From Hygrocybe punicea (lineage: Eukaryota > Basidiomycota > Agaricomycetes > Agaricales > Hygrophoraceae), in NCBI GenBank assembly GCA_963556145.1, contig OY744471.1, forward strand, positions 4,581,590 through 4,645,589: DNA of 64,000 nt. The letters run 5' to 3'. Under the pieces are notes generated by a model. The model made no database searches. It had not been told where the DNA came from and was given only the letters and a program-made list of their open reading frames with translations. How positions within the stretch are numbered: position 1 is the first letter of the stretch; each line of letters begins with the position of its first letter. This document shows positions 11,445 to 22,333 of the stretch, piece by piece. A program made the translations under genes and the position numbers.

Positions 11445-12473
11445 ATGTCAGCGTCAGATATCAATCCCGAGTGGAAGCTTGTACCGATTGGCAGGGGAAG
11501 CTTTGCCTCTGTGTCCATACTTTCAGGTCGCCCGGTAGCCTTCAAACACGTCATTGTACGTGAACGTTCTATCGAGCTCAAAACCGAGTTCGAAGCGCTT
11601 CGCTCCTTGTATGACTTTTGCGATACTGATTCTATCTTTGCGATTCCTCGACCCCTTGCGTTCTACGATCCATATAACCCCACCAGTTTCGTTTCTGCAG
11701 ATGGCTCTCCTCCATCAATGTCACGTCGACGACCTCGCCGCTCTTTAGTCAGCGAAGGCGATTTCAAGTTGCTGGAATTGGACACCGCCGCGTTCGCAAT
11801 GGATCAAGTCTTGCCTATTCCCCTGTTAACTGCAAAAATAATACGCACGTTGTTTTATCCGCCCAACATGCCCAACGCCTTGGACCCCACTCTCTGCCGA
11901 CTTTATTTTGGTAAAGTGATAAAGGAGTTGGGTCCAGGCGGTCGTCCCAATCGTTTCTTCAATTCGGCGAATTTCCCTCTGGATGTTTCCAGGTACCGCA
12001 AGCTTTTGGAGGTTGCCGTTGAAGGGGACTGCGAATACCCCTCCGTAGAAGAAATCGTGTATGGCATGGGTGAAATGCTGGGAAGTCTGCACTGGCGTGC
12101 AGGGTATGATGGCCGGGATGTCGAATTCATTATGGGCGGGGTGTCTTTCAGTGGTGTGGCTATGTACATGATCGATTTCAATCAGGTATGATTAATCATG
12201 CTCTGCCTTCGTTGAGGCCGTAACTATGTTTTTTAGATGCGAACTTGGCACAGGATGCGGAATGAGATTCCCCAGCTTGTTGACGCCTTCTATACTAATG
12301 ACCCGTATTACCCTCGCCCGCACCCTGCCGACCCGCTTTACGTGGAGTTCAGTAATGGTTATTTGAGTGCTCACTCCAAGGAGTCCAAAGAAGCGATAGA
12401 GGTTGGTGAAGCCTTTTTGCGTGCGATCGAAAAGGAACAGTTCACACGTAGTGCCGCTTCCATTTCGAATTGA
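11445..12473 (+). CDS. DUF3669-type protein, apparently intact
   Basis: Two exons are supported: 11445-12185 and 12237-12473, with a 51-bp GT-AG intron (12186-12236) in phase 0. The product is about 325 residues. The start is the first ATG in a frame that is open slightly further upstream. The N-terminus has a kinase-like glycine loop (IGRGSFASVS), then a Lys about 20 residues on (FKHV). The C-terminal half carries the fungal DUF3669 hallmark block, seen as MGEMLGSLHWRAGYDGRDVE with MYMIDFNQ at the exon junction. No role is established for this family. A distant relation to protein-kinase folds is plausible. No stop or frameshift is present. The gene ends 57 bp before a long-TIR transposon, whose left target duplication begins at 12523. 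Confidence 0.75.
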
Positions 12474-12530
12474 GTTTCTGCGGCTGAGCACGTACTGTGC
12501 TCGTCCTGCGGGTGCAGGACGTCCCACCTT

Positions 12531-14473
12531 ATGACGTTGCACATGCACATTTATTATTCCGCAGGTTGCGCAAGGTCGCGCAACCTCCGCAATTTGTACC
12601 AGCTTTAATTTCTGTTATATAACTACAGGCAGTTACATTGTAAAAATTACCCTACCAGTGCCGTTGTGCTATTGAGCTTGACAGTCTGCTGTTGTACACT
12701 CCACTGCCAACATCTCAACCTCAAAAATACAAGCCCTTGTCAATTGACATGGCTGTCGTGTTTGCGAGGTAGATTGGTGGGTGGTGGGGTAGCCATGGGC
12801 ACCTGGGTGCCGTCTTCCACCCATCTATCCTCGTCCTCGATGCATCCTCACGCATTTTCGTCATCCTTGCCTTGCCGCGCACGTGATGGATTTTCCTTCG
12901 GTGTTCGTTCAGGAACGGGCAGATCCAGTGGACTGGCAACAACCACAGTAAGCCGAGAATGGCAAGAATGACGGAGCGGAGTAGGCTTATTATATTCGGA
13001 CAGGGTGTGGAAGGAGGACTTTGATAAAGGAGGCTGCGACAGCGGAGGCGTCTTCTTCAACCACGATGATATGGGTGACGTGGATGGGGTCGTTGGAGCC
13101 GTGGAGGTCGACCCATAGCTGCTGTTGCTGTTACTGCTGCTGCTGAAACAGCCACGAGCCAGATCGGGATGGCGCGCTTCGTGGACCTGTACTGGATGTA
13201 GCAGTGGTGGCAGTGGCGGACGTTGCCGAAGCGGAACATGCGGCACATCTCCTCGCCCCATCGCGGCGAGACGACCTATAACTAGGTGTGCGTTCGAGTA
13301 TAAGGGCTTTACCCTTTGCTCGCTTGTGCTCGCCCTCTTCCCATTCGACGACCTTGAACAGGCTCTCGAAGAGCTCGGAGTGGGCTGGGTCGTCTTGGCG
13401 GCGTCGGGGGGCGGATGGTGCTGGGCGTTGGGTGGATGCTACTTCAGGAGGAAAGAGGGGACCGTGCATGCTGGCGAGGATGTCCTTGAATGGAACGGAG
13501 TCGTTTAGAGGGAATGGGAGAGGTTGCTTCACTTTGGAGGGGCGTCTTGTCGTGCTGGCTGTAGGGGTCATGAACTTGTACTGGAACGGGTCGTCCTGTT
13601 TGATGGACGTGTCAGGGTATGTATCGGACATGCGGGTATAAGGGAGGGAGTCATAAGAGAGAACACCTCGCGGATGCTGGCACGCCGCCGCCATCAAACG
13701 CTGATGATACCGCACACGGTCGAGCTCAGCCACCCTCTGTGTTTCCCGACGTCTTCTCTCATTCTCGAATGCGGCAGCCTGCTCGCGGGCCTTGATGACA
13801 AACAACCTCTCCTGGCGTAGTCGGCGCTTCTCCTCGTCCCATATGCGTTCGCACGCGTGTAATCGCTCTGCCCTGAGTTGTTCCTGCCAGCATTCGCGCT
13901 CGCGACGCTGTGCCTCGAGTACAGCCTTCTGGTCGGCTTCGTCGAGGGTGAGTCTCCCGGCTGGGACGAAGCAGATGTCAAAGTCCTCGTCCTGCACTGC
14001 GGCGACGCGGGGGTCGTTATCTGATGTGACGTCGATTCCTTTGAGTTTGAGGAGAAGGATTTTTGATTGTGGTCCACGGAGAAGTTGTCCGCGATGTCGG
14101 ACGTAGTCGTGACGGAGAAAATTTTGAATTACATAATTTGGACTTATCGTTTCTCCATCAGAGCGACACGCATAACGACCAAGACGAATGGCATTGTCCT
14201 GGACTTGGATGAGGGGCCACCACCCATCAATCTACCTCGCAAACACGACAGCCATGTCAATTGACAAGGGCCTGTATTTTCGAGGTTGATATGTTGGTGG
14301 TGGAGTGTACAACAGCCGGCTGTCAAGCTCAATAGCACGACGGCACTGGTAGGGTAATTTTTACAATGTAACTGCCTGTAGTTATATAACAGAAATTAAA
14401 GCTGGTACAAATTGCGGAGGTTGCGCAACCTTGCGCAACCTGCGGAATAATAAATGTGCATGTGCAACGTCAT
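12531..14473. mobile_element. Long-TIR DNA transposon carrying a captured gene fragment
   Basis: The ends are inverted repeats of about 250 bp (12531-12780 and 14225-14473), starting ATGACGTTGCACATGCACAT, with few mismatches. Flanking octamers are CCCACCTT (12523-12530) and ACCACCTT (14474-14481), a 7-of-8 target duplication. Each arm contains a half copy of the CAATTG A module. No transposase is encoded. The interior holds a minus-strand gene fragment. The size, long arms and cargo fit a Pack-type non-autonomous element. The superfamily is not certain (8-bp duplication suggests hAT). Confidence 0.85.
12848..14125 (-). pseudogene. Captured gene fragment inside the long-TIR transposon
   Basis: A minus-strand frame is open from about 14125 to 13131. 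It begins without a start codon (LRDYVRHRGQLLRGPQSKIL), passes through VQDEDFDICFVPAGRLTLDE and then a strongly charged Glu/Arg coiled coil (ERRRRETQRVAELDRVR, about 13820-13740). A Pro/Ser-rich region follows, and the frame ends in a Gln run. A second frame takes over downstream (13261-12848), suggesting a lost intron or a frameshift. The GC content and codon use look like a host gene, unlike the A/T-rich transposon arms. Family not recognised. The first in-frame Met is near 13997. Whether it is transcribed is unknown. Confidence 0.6.
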
Positions 14474-14690
14474 ACCACCTTACTTTTGTGTGAAATCATT
14501 ATAAAACGGCTATGAAATTTTAGACCCAGTGAAAAGTCCATGTGTTGAGGTCCTTTTAGATAGTCTAATCAATCACCTTCAGTTGTCTGACATGTTAAGA
14601 TGGAAGTTGAAATGAATTAGCCAAATAGGGTGGCCTCGTCCTGAAAACAGCGACGAGGTCCCCGAAAGAAATGTATTTTTGTTGAAAAAT
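14474..14690. other. Spacer without recognisable genes
   Basis: A short unique stretch lies between the right target duplication of the long-TIR element and the 3' end of the Ngaro-type retroelement. I see nothing in it. Confidence 0.5.
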
Positions 14691-14837
14691 ACAGACTGCG
14701 AGAACGGGGCGGAACCGTAAAAGGCTATTGTGGGATGTTTTTTGTTTTTTTTTTTTTTTTAAAAAAAAAGTGTGTCGATAAAATCTCTGGGCCCTCCGAC
14801 GTGACTATTGAGCAGGGCGATGGAAAAGCCCAGTTCG

Positions 14838-15804
14838 TCAGATCCATCCCAAGAGTAACACTGCCTGAAGTGCAGGGTGTTTCCTGACGTAGATTTGCCA
14901 GGCGTCCAACTTCCAACGGCCGATTGCCTGGATAAGGTGTGGAGGCACTCCAGAAGCCGCCAGGTTGGTCGTGCCTCCTGAGCGAAAGGACTGGCCACCT
15001 ATCAACAAATCTGGTAAGAAGCAGCGGAGGCGGTGCAGGAACCAAGAACGGGTCGGGATGTTGCCATCAGAACGAGGCCAAAGTTCGGGGTGGTAAGGAT
15101 GTAGTTTGTTGCAAGAAGACAGGTAGTGTTGAAAAATGTGAATGGGGTCATCGCCGGTAGTGGTGGCGTGGACAAGTATGCGGTTTCCTTCGAAGAAACG
15201 GTCGGCCTTGTGTCCTGGCAGGAAAAACTCAAAAGAACCGGCATGAACCAAAACGCTGTCGCGAAGGATGACCTTGCGATAGTCTTGGAGTGAGAGGGAG
15301 TTGGGCCAAGTAAGTTCGCCGAGCCGTAGGAGCGCATGAAAGGCCATGGAAGCAATTGTGGCGAAGGTTGAGTCGTCGTGAGAGCTGGACGTGATGCATG
15401 TTGAGACGACGTGTATGAGATCATTTCTTGACAGGGGACAACGACGAATTGTGCCGACCGCACGCATCTTTTTACATCCGGCGAGGGTTTTCGTGACAAG
15501 GTGATGGCATTGGATGGATCGGATGTCAGGGAAGTAGGGTTCCAGTTGGTTACAGATGCCTGACAGATAGTTGTCGACTGATTGTGGTTTGATATGGTGA
15601 CACATGAAGACGACGTAAAAACTGATGGTGTGGTAAGTTATGAATGTTACAGAAAGAGATATATGAATTGAGGGTGGATGTGTAAGCGGAGGCAGTGCTG
15701 GGTTCGATGGAGCAGCCAATAGCGATCGCACGTTCGTGCCGGAGGCACTCGAGTGACCAGGCGGGGCGGGTGGGCTGCCGGGTCGAGGTGGATGTCAGTG
15801 TCAT
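14838..15804 (-). pseudogene. Tyrosine recombinase of the Ngaro-type element, frameshifted
   Basis: It starts at ATG 15804 overlapping the stop of the RNase H frame (ATGA). A one-base frameshift near 15640 moves the reading to the frame that continues to 14838. The box I arginine is in FHALLRLGELTW. Box II reads GGQSFRSGGTTNLAASGV: the arginine is there but the usual HxxR histidine is Gln. IGRW and the nucleophile Tyr in WQIYVRKHP follow. The enzyme would integrate circular cDNA by recombination. The frameshift and the odd box II residue argue against activity of this copy. Confidence 0.8.
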
Positions 15805-16421
15805 TTTTTTGATTGCCCCAGCGTAAATCGAGGGGGTTCAAAGGTTGTAATGTTCAGATTGGGGGAATGTTGCAAAGCAATATCAACGTTACCGCGTGAG
15901 AGTGCATCGGCGACGGTGTTGTAGTTACCAGGGACATCGAAAACCCGGAAACCAAAGTCGTAGTCAAGGGAAAGGTTGACGGCGTCTAAAAGGATGGGAT
16001 TGTAATCGGGGTGGGCACGTAAAGAGTTGAACATGTCCACGGTGTTGGTGTTGTCACAGAAAACGGCTACACGACATGGCAAGGGGCGGACATTGTCAGT
16101 AATATAGTGTAAAACGGAGAGGACGGCGAGCACTTCTAGAAAGAAGATAAAAGCGGTTGTATCAGACGTAAGACTGTGCATTTGACCGATCTGGAGATCG
16201 GCAGACCAGAAACCGAGTCCGGTGGGACAGGCGTCGGAATGAAAGGTGAGGTCAGCCTGAGCGGTGCTCCAAGCCGAAGAGTCAAGGATGGAGACACCGG
16301 ATGACTGTTCAATACGATTGGCGATCCAGGACAATTCACGAACCATTGTCATGTTTATCCAGATGGGGGCGAGTGAACGAGTCTTGCCGGCCATCTTGGA
16401 GTAAACCATGGAGAGTCCAGG
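15801..16421 (-). pseudogene. RNase H domain of the Ngaro-type element
   Basis: It is in the same frame as the upstream reverse transcriptase, separated only by a TGA at 16422-16424 where CGA is likely. RNase H acidic residues are seen in HSDACPTGLGFW, in the FLEVLAVL helix, in FCDNTNTVDMFN, and in NYNTVADALSR. The domain cleaves the RNA strand of the RNA-DNA hybrid. Its stop overlaps the recombinase start by four bases. Confidence 0.8.
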
Positions 16422-17700
16422 TCATAAAAGTGGGTAGACGTTAAGGGACCAGTTGACCCAGCCAGCCATCTTCTGAAACTCACGAAGCGTTCGGCGTCTC
16501 TTCACGACCGCGAAGTCATGGATAGCGTGGATGAGATCTGCGCGGGAATCTGACGGCATGGTCATGGTCATGGTGTTGGGGTCGACCTGAAAACCGATGA
16601 TCATCAAGGTCCGTCCCCATTCTTGCTTGTGTTCCTCATGAGGGATGCCCAACTCATCCCAGAGCGTCAAGAGCTTTACCTGCCGGGACGGCATTAGTTT
16701 GGCATAAGGTGTGTAAAAAGTGAGATTGTCTTTGAAATTCCATGAGAAGTTATCGTCAACATAAGTAAAAAGATCAATGATGAGGACCATGACGACCGCA
16801 ATCCAGGTTACAAGAGACGCAAAGGAAGCATAGACGCGACCGCCAGCTCCATTGCCAAAATGGTTGCAGCGGTTGACGTGACGAAAACCGTCGATTGTGA
16901 CAACTTGACAAATTTGCCAGAGGGGATGCACGGGAATGATGCGATATGCACGGGAGACATCCGATTTCCAAACAATTAAGGGCTTGTCAGGGAACGTCAT
17001 GCAGATGCGACGCAGTGCTGCACACAAATGGTGCATGTTATCCATTAGCACAAAACGATCGGTTCGCGGAATCATTAAGTTTTGAGAGAAGGGTTCTGCG
17101 CTTTGATCAACGACCATATGGAGCTTGGAAGAGCGGGGCTTAGGAACAACTCCAATCGGCATGCTATACATTCCCGGTAGCAAGTCTCGACCAAAAGAAG
17201 GGGAGAACTGACCAAGTGCAACCTCAATATCGCGCTGTTCCAACAAAAAAGCCTTGTGTGCAGGATCATGGAGCGGCCGAAATGAGTTGTCCCAGGTCGT
17301 CGGGTAGGATGGATCGTCCGTCTGTGCCCAGGGCCAAAAACCGTTGCAAAGTGAACGGCAGACAGAACGGACAAAAGGTTGATTGGGATGGGTTTGGAGG
17401 AGATTTTCAAAGATATCGACCTTGATCGGAGTAACGATGGTGAAGAGGTCGGGGTGTTCTTGGATTGTCGTTAGAGTGGCGAGATTTGTTAATTCATTTG
17501 CAGGGACGTCAGGGACTGGCATTTCTGTGATGGTTGCAAACACGGTGGTGATGCGTGGATTCGTTTCATCGTCCCAAATTAGATCTCGAGCATACCGGGG
17601 TTGTCTGGACCATAAATCAAGTCTGTTTAGATGTGCAGTCTGTGCCGACGTGGCCGGTGGAGCGACATTTAAGGCAGACGTGCAAGTAGTTGCATTGTCC
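16422..17700 (-). pseudogene. Reverse transcriptase of the Ngaro-type element
   Basis: The open frame extends from 18278, but only the part after about 17700 resembles a polymerase. Fingers motifs include LLPGMYSMPIGVVPKP and LHMVVDQS. The first catalytic Asp is in WKSDVSRAYRIIPVHP. The palm box is FTYVDDNFSWNF (YVDD). The thumb continues to AGWVNWSLNVYPLL before the TGA at 16422-16424. It overlaps the Gag-like frame by up to 660 bp in another phase, so expression probably depends on frameshifting or re-initiation (inference). Confidence 0.85.
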
Positions 17701-18855
17701 ACGTGTGTTAGGACATTTACCTTCATTCCAACGTCTGCAAGGGTCTTGTCGGCGGCTGACACCACGCTGTTTGGGTTTGCGGCTATTGCGGTCCCACGTT
17801 TGTATCCAATGGATTTGCAGGTCGGTGAATTCATGGTGATCAGTGAGTTCGAGGTCTCGTCGTTGGGAGGTCCGGATGCGAATTCCTTTGTCAAACCTGA
17901 TGATTTGTGAATGCTGTTCGACAGGGAGTGCTGTGAAGAGCCCAGCGATATATCGTCCATATCGCTTGAGCTCTGATTCGCGGTGAGGGAATACAAAGAG
18001 CGTGGCTTTGACGGTGGGTTCCAAGGCTGTGATCCATTCACCATGTGTTGTAAACGTTTTGGCAGGTGTGGTGACGCCGGTGGAGATCTCGATGTGTCCG
18101 ACGATTTCCTTTTTCTTGGGAGATTGGATGACGGCAAAAAGGGCTGACAAAACGTGGTCGAGTTCGACAGCTCGACTGGAAATGAGATTTGTCCACTCGG
18201 ATTGGGGGAATTGAGGACAGTCAGGTGTGTTAATGATTGAAGATACTGTGAACTTGATGTCGCGACTAAAGTTTTCAAGTGATGTGAGGGTTTTTCGGAG
18301 AGATGAGGACAGAAACGTCAGATGGTCCGATTGACGGACGACCCACGGCAGAATACTGACGTTAATTCGCCGTTTGTGAGGGTGAGTTGATTCATCTTCA
18401 TTGTCGGATGTTGGACTAACGGAACGCTTGTGTTGTTGTCGTTTGTCGGTAGTGGGTTGTTCGTCGACAATGTTTCCATAGAGTTCTTCTGGCAAAAACC
18501 TAGCTTCAGCATCGACGTTAGCCAAGGGGTTTTTTGCGACGCCTCTGGCTGCGCCTCCGGAGCGATAACTATCGTAGCTGTCGAGGATTTTACAGTAGGC
18601 TCTGAATGCTTGTCTGAATGAGTCGTTGTCGCCTGCTTGAACCGGGATTTCCGATGTAAGGTCCAAGATCGCGGTGACCTTATCGATTTGACCTTGCCTG
18701 TAGGCCTTCGTGATTTCAATACATTTTGATCTAATGGCTGGTGTGACGTTGTATTGTTTGTTGAAGGACTGATCGAAACTTTCAGTTGTTTTTTGTGTCT
18801 GTGATTGTTGGAATCGTTCTTGACTTCGTTGATCATCTTGAACCATAATAAACAA
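17617..18855 (-). CDS. Gag-like protein of the Ngaro-type element
   Basis: Open frame of 412 codons from ATG 18855, the first ORF of the element. The N-terminal third is polar. The C-terminus holds two zinc-binding clusters: CRRWNEGKCPNTRGQCNYLH (CCCH type) and CLKCRSTGHVGTDC (CCHC type). This is the RNA-binding nucleocapsid arrangement. A closely similar layout occurs in the truncated second element at 28.2-29.6 kb. There is no internal stop. Confidence 0.8.
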   Translation of the reverse strand: MFIMVQDDQRSQERFQQSQTQKTTESFDQSFNKQYNVTPAIRSKCIEITKAYRQGQIDKVTAILDLTSEIPVQAGDNDSFRQAFRAYCKILDSYDSYRSGGAARGVAKNPLANVDAEARFLPEELYGNIVDEQPTTDKRQQHKRSVSPTSDNEDESTHPHKRRINVSILPWVVRQSDHLTFLSSSLRKTLTSLENFSRDIKFTVSSIINTPDCPQFPQSEWTNLISSRAVELDHVLSALFAVIQSPKKKEIVGHIEISTGVTTPAKTFTTHGEWITALEPTVKATLFVFPHRESELKRYGRYIAGLFTALPVEQHSQIIRFDKGIRIRTSQRRDLELTDHHEFTDLQIHWIQTWDRNSRKPKQRGVSRRQDPCRRWNEGKCPNTRGQCNYLHVCLKCRSTGHVGTDCTSKQT

Positions 18856-18859
18856 ATTC

Positions 18860-19885
18860 TAAAAGATATATATTGATGGGAAGAATGACAACGTGGGGAC
18901 GAAGAGACAACTGAAGTCTGTAAAGGAAAAAATGAGGCACAAAAAGATTCTTAAAAGCTGGAGGGGCTTACTCGGGGGGAAACAAGGTCGTTTGCGAAGA
19001 CCCTGTTGGAACCCCGAGTATAAAAGAGAAAGAGAGGGATAAAAATATATGAATATGAGATGAAACATTTGAAACGGTCCTGAGACGAGTAAAGGTCCTG
19101 AGACGTGCGAGTTATGAAAAAGGGGGGCGATCCCCCCGTTCGTACTGGTACGAGTGTAGGTCATATCGCAGCAGGCTGTGAAGTCGGCGAAGGCGGCAGC
19201 GGATTGAGTACACGTCCGTTTGGGTTTTGTATGATTAGACTTTAGTAAACAATAAATTTTAAATTCAAGTAAAATAGTTTTATTTCACATAAGCATATTT
19301 GAAAGTATATTTACAACAATAGCATATGGATCTTGAGTGTTATCCTTTAAAAACCAATGGGATTTTCTTTGTGATCATTTACAATATGCTCAATGATAGT
19401 GACCAGCCCCCCCTGCAGCCAATTCCATCATATAGACCCTGCATGTAAGGGGGTGTAAGTGGGACATTTACAGCCATTTGGGTAATGGTTGTCAGTAACT
19501 CAGCTTTTTTCAATCAATTAAGAAATTTGGACTTGGTAGAAATTTGAGTGCTCTATTTTGTGTCTCATGAAGTACTGCATCATCAGGGAAACGATGTTGA
19601 TATGACAAAGTTTTATACTGCTTTAAAAGATACGTATATTCTTTAATTACTGCAATTCTTACATATTGTCAGATAAAGTCAGAACTACATCGGTAGGGTT
19701 GGTAGATGACACAACCATACTAAGATTGATGGACATAGGACCAACCATGCTATAGACCCAAAATAAAGTCAGATATTGCCCCAAGCTGCCTGCAATATCT
19801 GACATTATATTGCACGGTAGCCTTGGTGGGAGCAACCAGAGTAATCATAATGATGCAGTGTGGTCATCTGCTATCCACGTGACAG
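18860..19885. other. 5' region of the Ngaro-type element and A/T-rich spacer
   Basis: 18860-19200 is the pyrimidine-rich leader of the Ngaro-type element (minus strand), with a C-rich/G-rich palindrome at 19123-19136. 19200-19885 is A/T-rich sequence in which I see no gene. Confidence 0.4.
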
Positions 19886-19892
19886 CTAGTGA

Positions 19893-20056
19893 TGGACAGG
19901 TCTGGTTCAGTCCAGTTCTTAGCCAAATTTGGTGAACCCTGGACTGAACCTTAGGTCCAGTTCTACGTAAGTCCAGAACCTCGGACCGAACCATCGGTTC
20001 CGGTTCTTTGAGGTCCGGTTCTGGTTCGGGCTTCCTAGAACCCAGAACCAAACCTT
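19893..20056. repeat. hAT-like terminal remnant with GGTTC palindromes
   Basis: It begins TAGTGATGGACAGGTCTGG and continues as overlapping GGTTC/GAACC and TCCAGTTC/GAACTGGA inverted motifs. The design is the same as the arms of the complete hAT-like elements. A related end lies at 61380-61540. I found no matching right end. Confidence 0.45.
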
Positions 20057-20109
20057 AAGATTTTACAGCGTGCATATTTTCACATTTTTTGTTTTTCAGC
20101 TTACACTCA

Positions 20110-20917
20110 GGTGTAAATAGTGAATGTCACGGGTCTACCGTGGGTTTTTTTCGCCAACCCGTACCCGTACCCGGCAATACCCGTACCCGTGACAGCGGGT
20201 ACGGTTATCCGCGGGTTTGGCCTGCGGGTTCACCACTGAAATTTAACAAATATATATTATTCTATAATAAACTACAAATTTTATTTAACTATTCAAACAA
20301 GTGGAGCGGTGGGAGTGGGAGTGGAAGAGAGTGTGTGGGAGTGGGAGAGGGGGAGGGGGAGAGTGGTGGTGGCCGAGGCAGCAGTGATGGCTGGTCATCG
20401 TGGTGATTTGGGTTGGCCGTGACCAGGTGGCGGGCACACCACCATCCTCCCGGTTACATCACGGTTGCAGCGCTGACATCAATTGACGGGGCGGTGCACA
20501 TCTGTGAGGTACATTGGTGGTGGGATGGCAGTGGCCTTCGTCGTCGCGGTTGCGGTTGCGGTTGTGGTTGTGGTTGTGGTTGTGGTTGTGGTCGTGCCAG
20601 TGGTCATGCTAGTGGTTGTGGTTGTGGTCGCTGTGGTTGTTGCTGTGGTTGTTGCTGTGGTGGTCGTGGTGGTCGTTGTTGATGTTGTTGTTGTTGTTGT
20701 CATCGTCCTATTTGGAGGGCCATACGTTGTCATTGTCGTCATAGTGGTGGTGGTGGCTGCCATCGTCACCCTCGTCCTCGCCACCTGTCATCCGAGTCAG
20801 GTGTGTAGTGTTGGTGTTGTTGGTACTGCTGTCATCATTGTTTGTGTAATTAGTAGCTAAGAAAAAAAACAAAAACACTTACTTATTGCAACGGGGGGTG
20901 GGTGCACCGCCCTCCCG
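20110..20917. repeat. Nested hAT-like arms, microsatellites and A module
   Basis: 20113-20237 starts TAGTGAATGTCACGGGT and ends GGGTTCACCACTG with CGGGTAC palindromes between. 20310-20375 is a GTGGGA-type purine repeat. 20476-20512 holds an A-module half (TCAATTGAC, then GTGAGGT). 20530-20700 is a long GGTTGTGGTT/GTTGTT microsatellite. 20895-20917 is the left half of a B hairpin (GGGGTGGGTGCACC), at which the sequence stops in Ns. Confidence 0.6.
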
Positions 20918-21017
20918 NNNNNNNNNNNNNNNNNNNNNNNNNNNNNNNNNNNNNNNNNNNNNNNNNNNNNNNNNNNNNNNNNNNNNNNNNNNNNNNNNNN
21001 NNNNNNNNNNNNNNNNN
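20918..21017. other. Assembly gap of 100 N
   Basis: Exactly 100 unknown bases, the conventional size for a gap of unknown length. The 5' part of the LINE (start of ORF2, endonuclease) is missing here. Confidence 0.99.
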
Positions 21018-22333
21018 AATCCATGGCAACCAAAAACTGGACATGGACTGACAACATCTTTTGCTCGGCCAAAACTGCGGACTCCATAATCGTATGCGAT
21101 ACAAGACCCGATGAGCGCCCTACAGGCACCAATCACATCCCCATACTCACTACTATATCCTTCCACACCAGCACACACACAACGACACCCACATGCAACT
21201 TCGTCTCTGGGATGCCTTTTGTGAATCACTATCCCTCCATCTTCACCATCCCCCAGGCCCAACCAGTATAACGACCAAACAACAACTAGACTCTGTTATC
21301 AAAAATGTAATGGTAGCAATACAAGATACCATACAGGAAGTCATCCCAATATCCAAACCAACCCCACACTCCAAAAGATGGTGGAATAAAGACCTCTCAG
21401 CTTTAAAAAAGGAGAAAAACAAGCTGAGTTTCAAGTCGTACAGATACAGAGCTCTACCTGATCACCCCATTCACGAAGCACACCGCATAGCAAGGAACAA
21501 ATACGGCGACCCCATCATGAAGGCCAAGGATGAACATTGGACCAGCTTCCTCAAGGAGGTAAACGAATACAATCTATGGACAGTCAATCACTGCATCTCC
21601 AATCCCATCAGCGATTACCTGAGAGGAGATGGTAGAAACACGGCAATCCCTACACTTGAATACGCCTCACAGAACGGTACCACTAGTTACGCATCATCCA
21701 ATGAAGACAAGAGCAAAGCCATCGTGGCCAGCTTCTTCCCCCCACCGCCACCGAATTCCACCATGCCACAGGACTACGTATACCCCACTAGAGTAGAATA
21801 CACACCAATCATCACGCATGACCAAATCCTTACACACATTAACAAAGTCAAACCCTTCAAAGCTCTGGGCCCCGACGGCATTCCAAATGTGCTTCTCAAA
21901 GAAACGACCGGCATCCTTATCAATCATTTATACCACATCTACAACGCATTTTTTTATCTCAATACCTACCACAAAGCTTGGAAAGCTTCCACAACCTGCG
22001 GCCTCAGAAAACCAGGCAAACCACGCTACGACATCCCTAAAGCATACCGACCTATCACCCTCCTTAACACTATCCCGAAAATACTCACCTCAATTCTGAC
22101 AGGAACCATCGTACAGCTAACCGAGGAACACCAACTCCTGCCATCGACCCACTTCGGCGGCAGACCAGGTCAATCCACCACCGACTCCATGCATCTGCTG
22201 GTCAATCGCATAAAGCATGCCTAGAGAAACAAAAGAGTGGCAACAATACTATTTCTGGACATAGAAGGAGCCTTCCCAAATGCGGTAACAGCTCGTCTAC
22301 TACACAACCTGAGGAAACGCTGCATCCTGGAAC
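21018..22333 (+). pseudogene. LINE ORF2: endonuclease end and first half of reverse transcriptase
   Basis: A frame from 21023 encodes the end of the endonuclease (CDTRPDERPTGTNHIPILTT). A one-base shift near 21200 moves reading to the frame that runs to 22224. RT landmarks are KAWKASTTCGLRKPGKPRYD, then KAYRPITLLNTIPKILTS and HFGGRPGQSTTDSMHLLVN. A TAG at 22222-22224 interrupts the frame just before the ILFLDIEGAFPN box. The insertion target duplication follows at 22326-22333. Confidence 0.8.

Larger units (their letters stand above)
14690..19200 (-). mobile_element. DIRS/Ngaro-type tyrosine-recombinase retrotransposon
   Basis: On the minus strand the order is Gag-like ORF with zinc fingers, reverse transcriptase, RNase H, then tyrosine recombinase. 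This order and the absence of integrase and protease are diagnostic for the DIRS order. Ngaro is the branch usual in basidiomycetes. A poly-purine/poly-T tract lies at 14742-14769 just 3' of the recombinase. I could not resolve the split direct repeats expected at Ngaro ends, so the outer limits are approximate. Confidence 0.85.

Noticed and set aside
20479..20860. Long Val-only and Thr-only frames on both strands
   Set aside because: Products of the GTT/GTG microsatellite.
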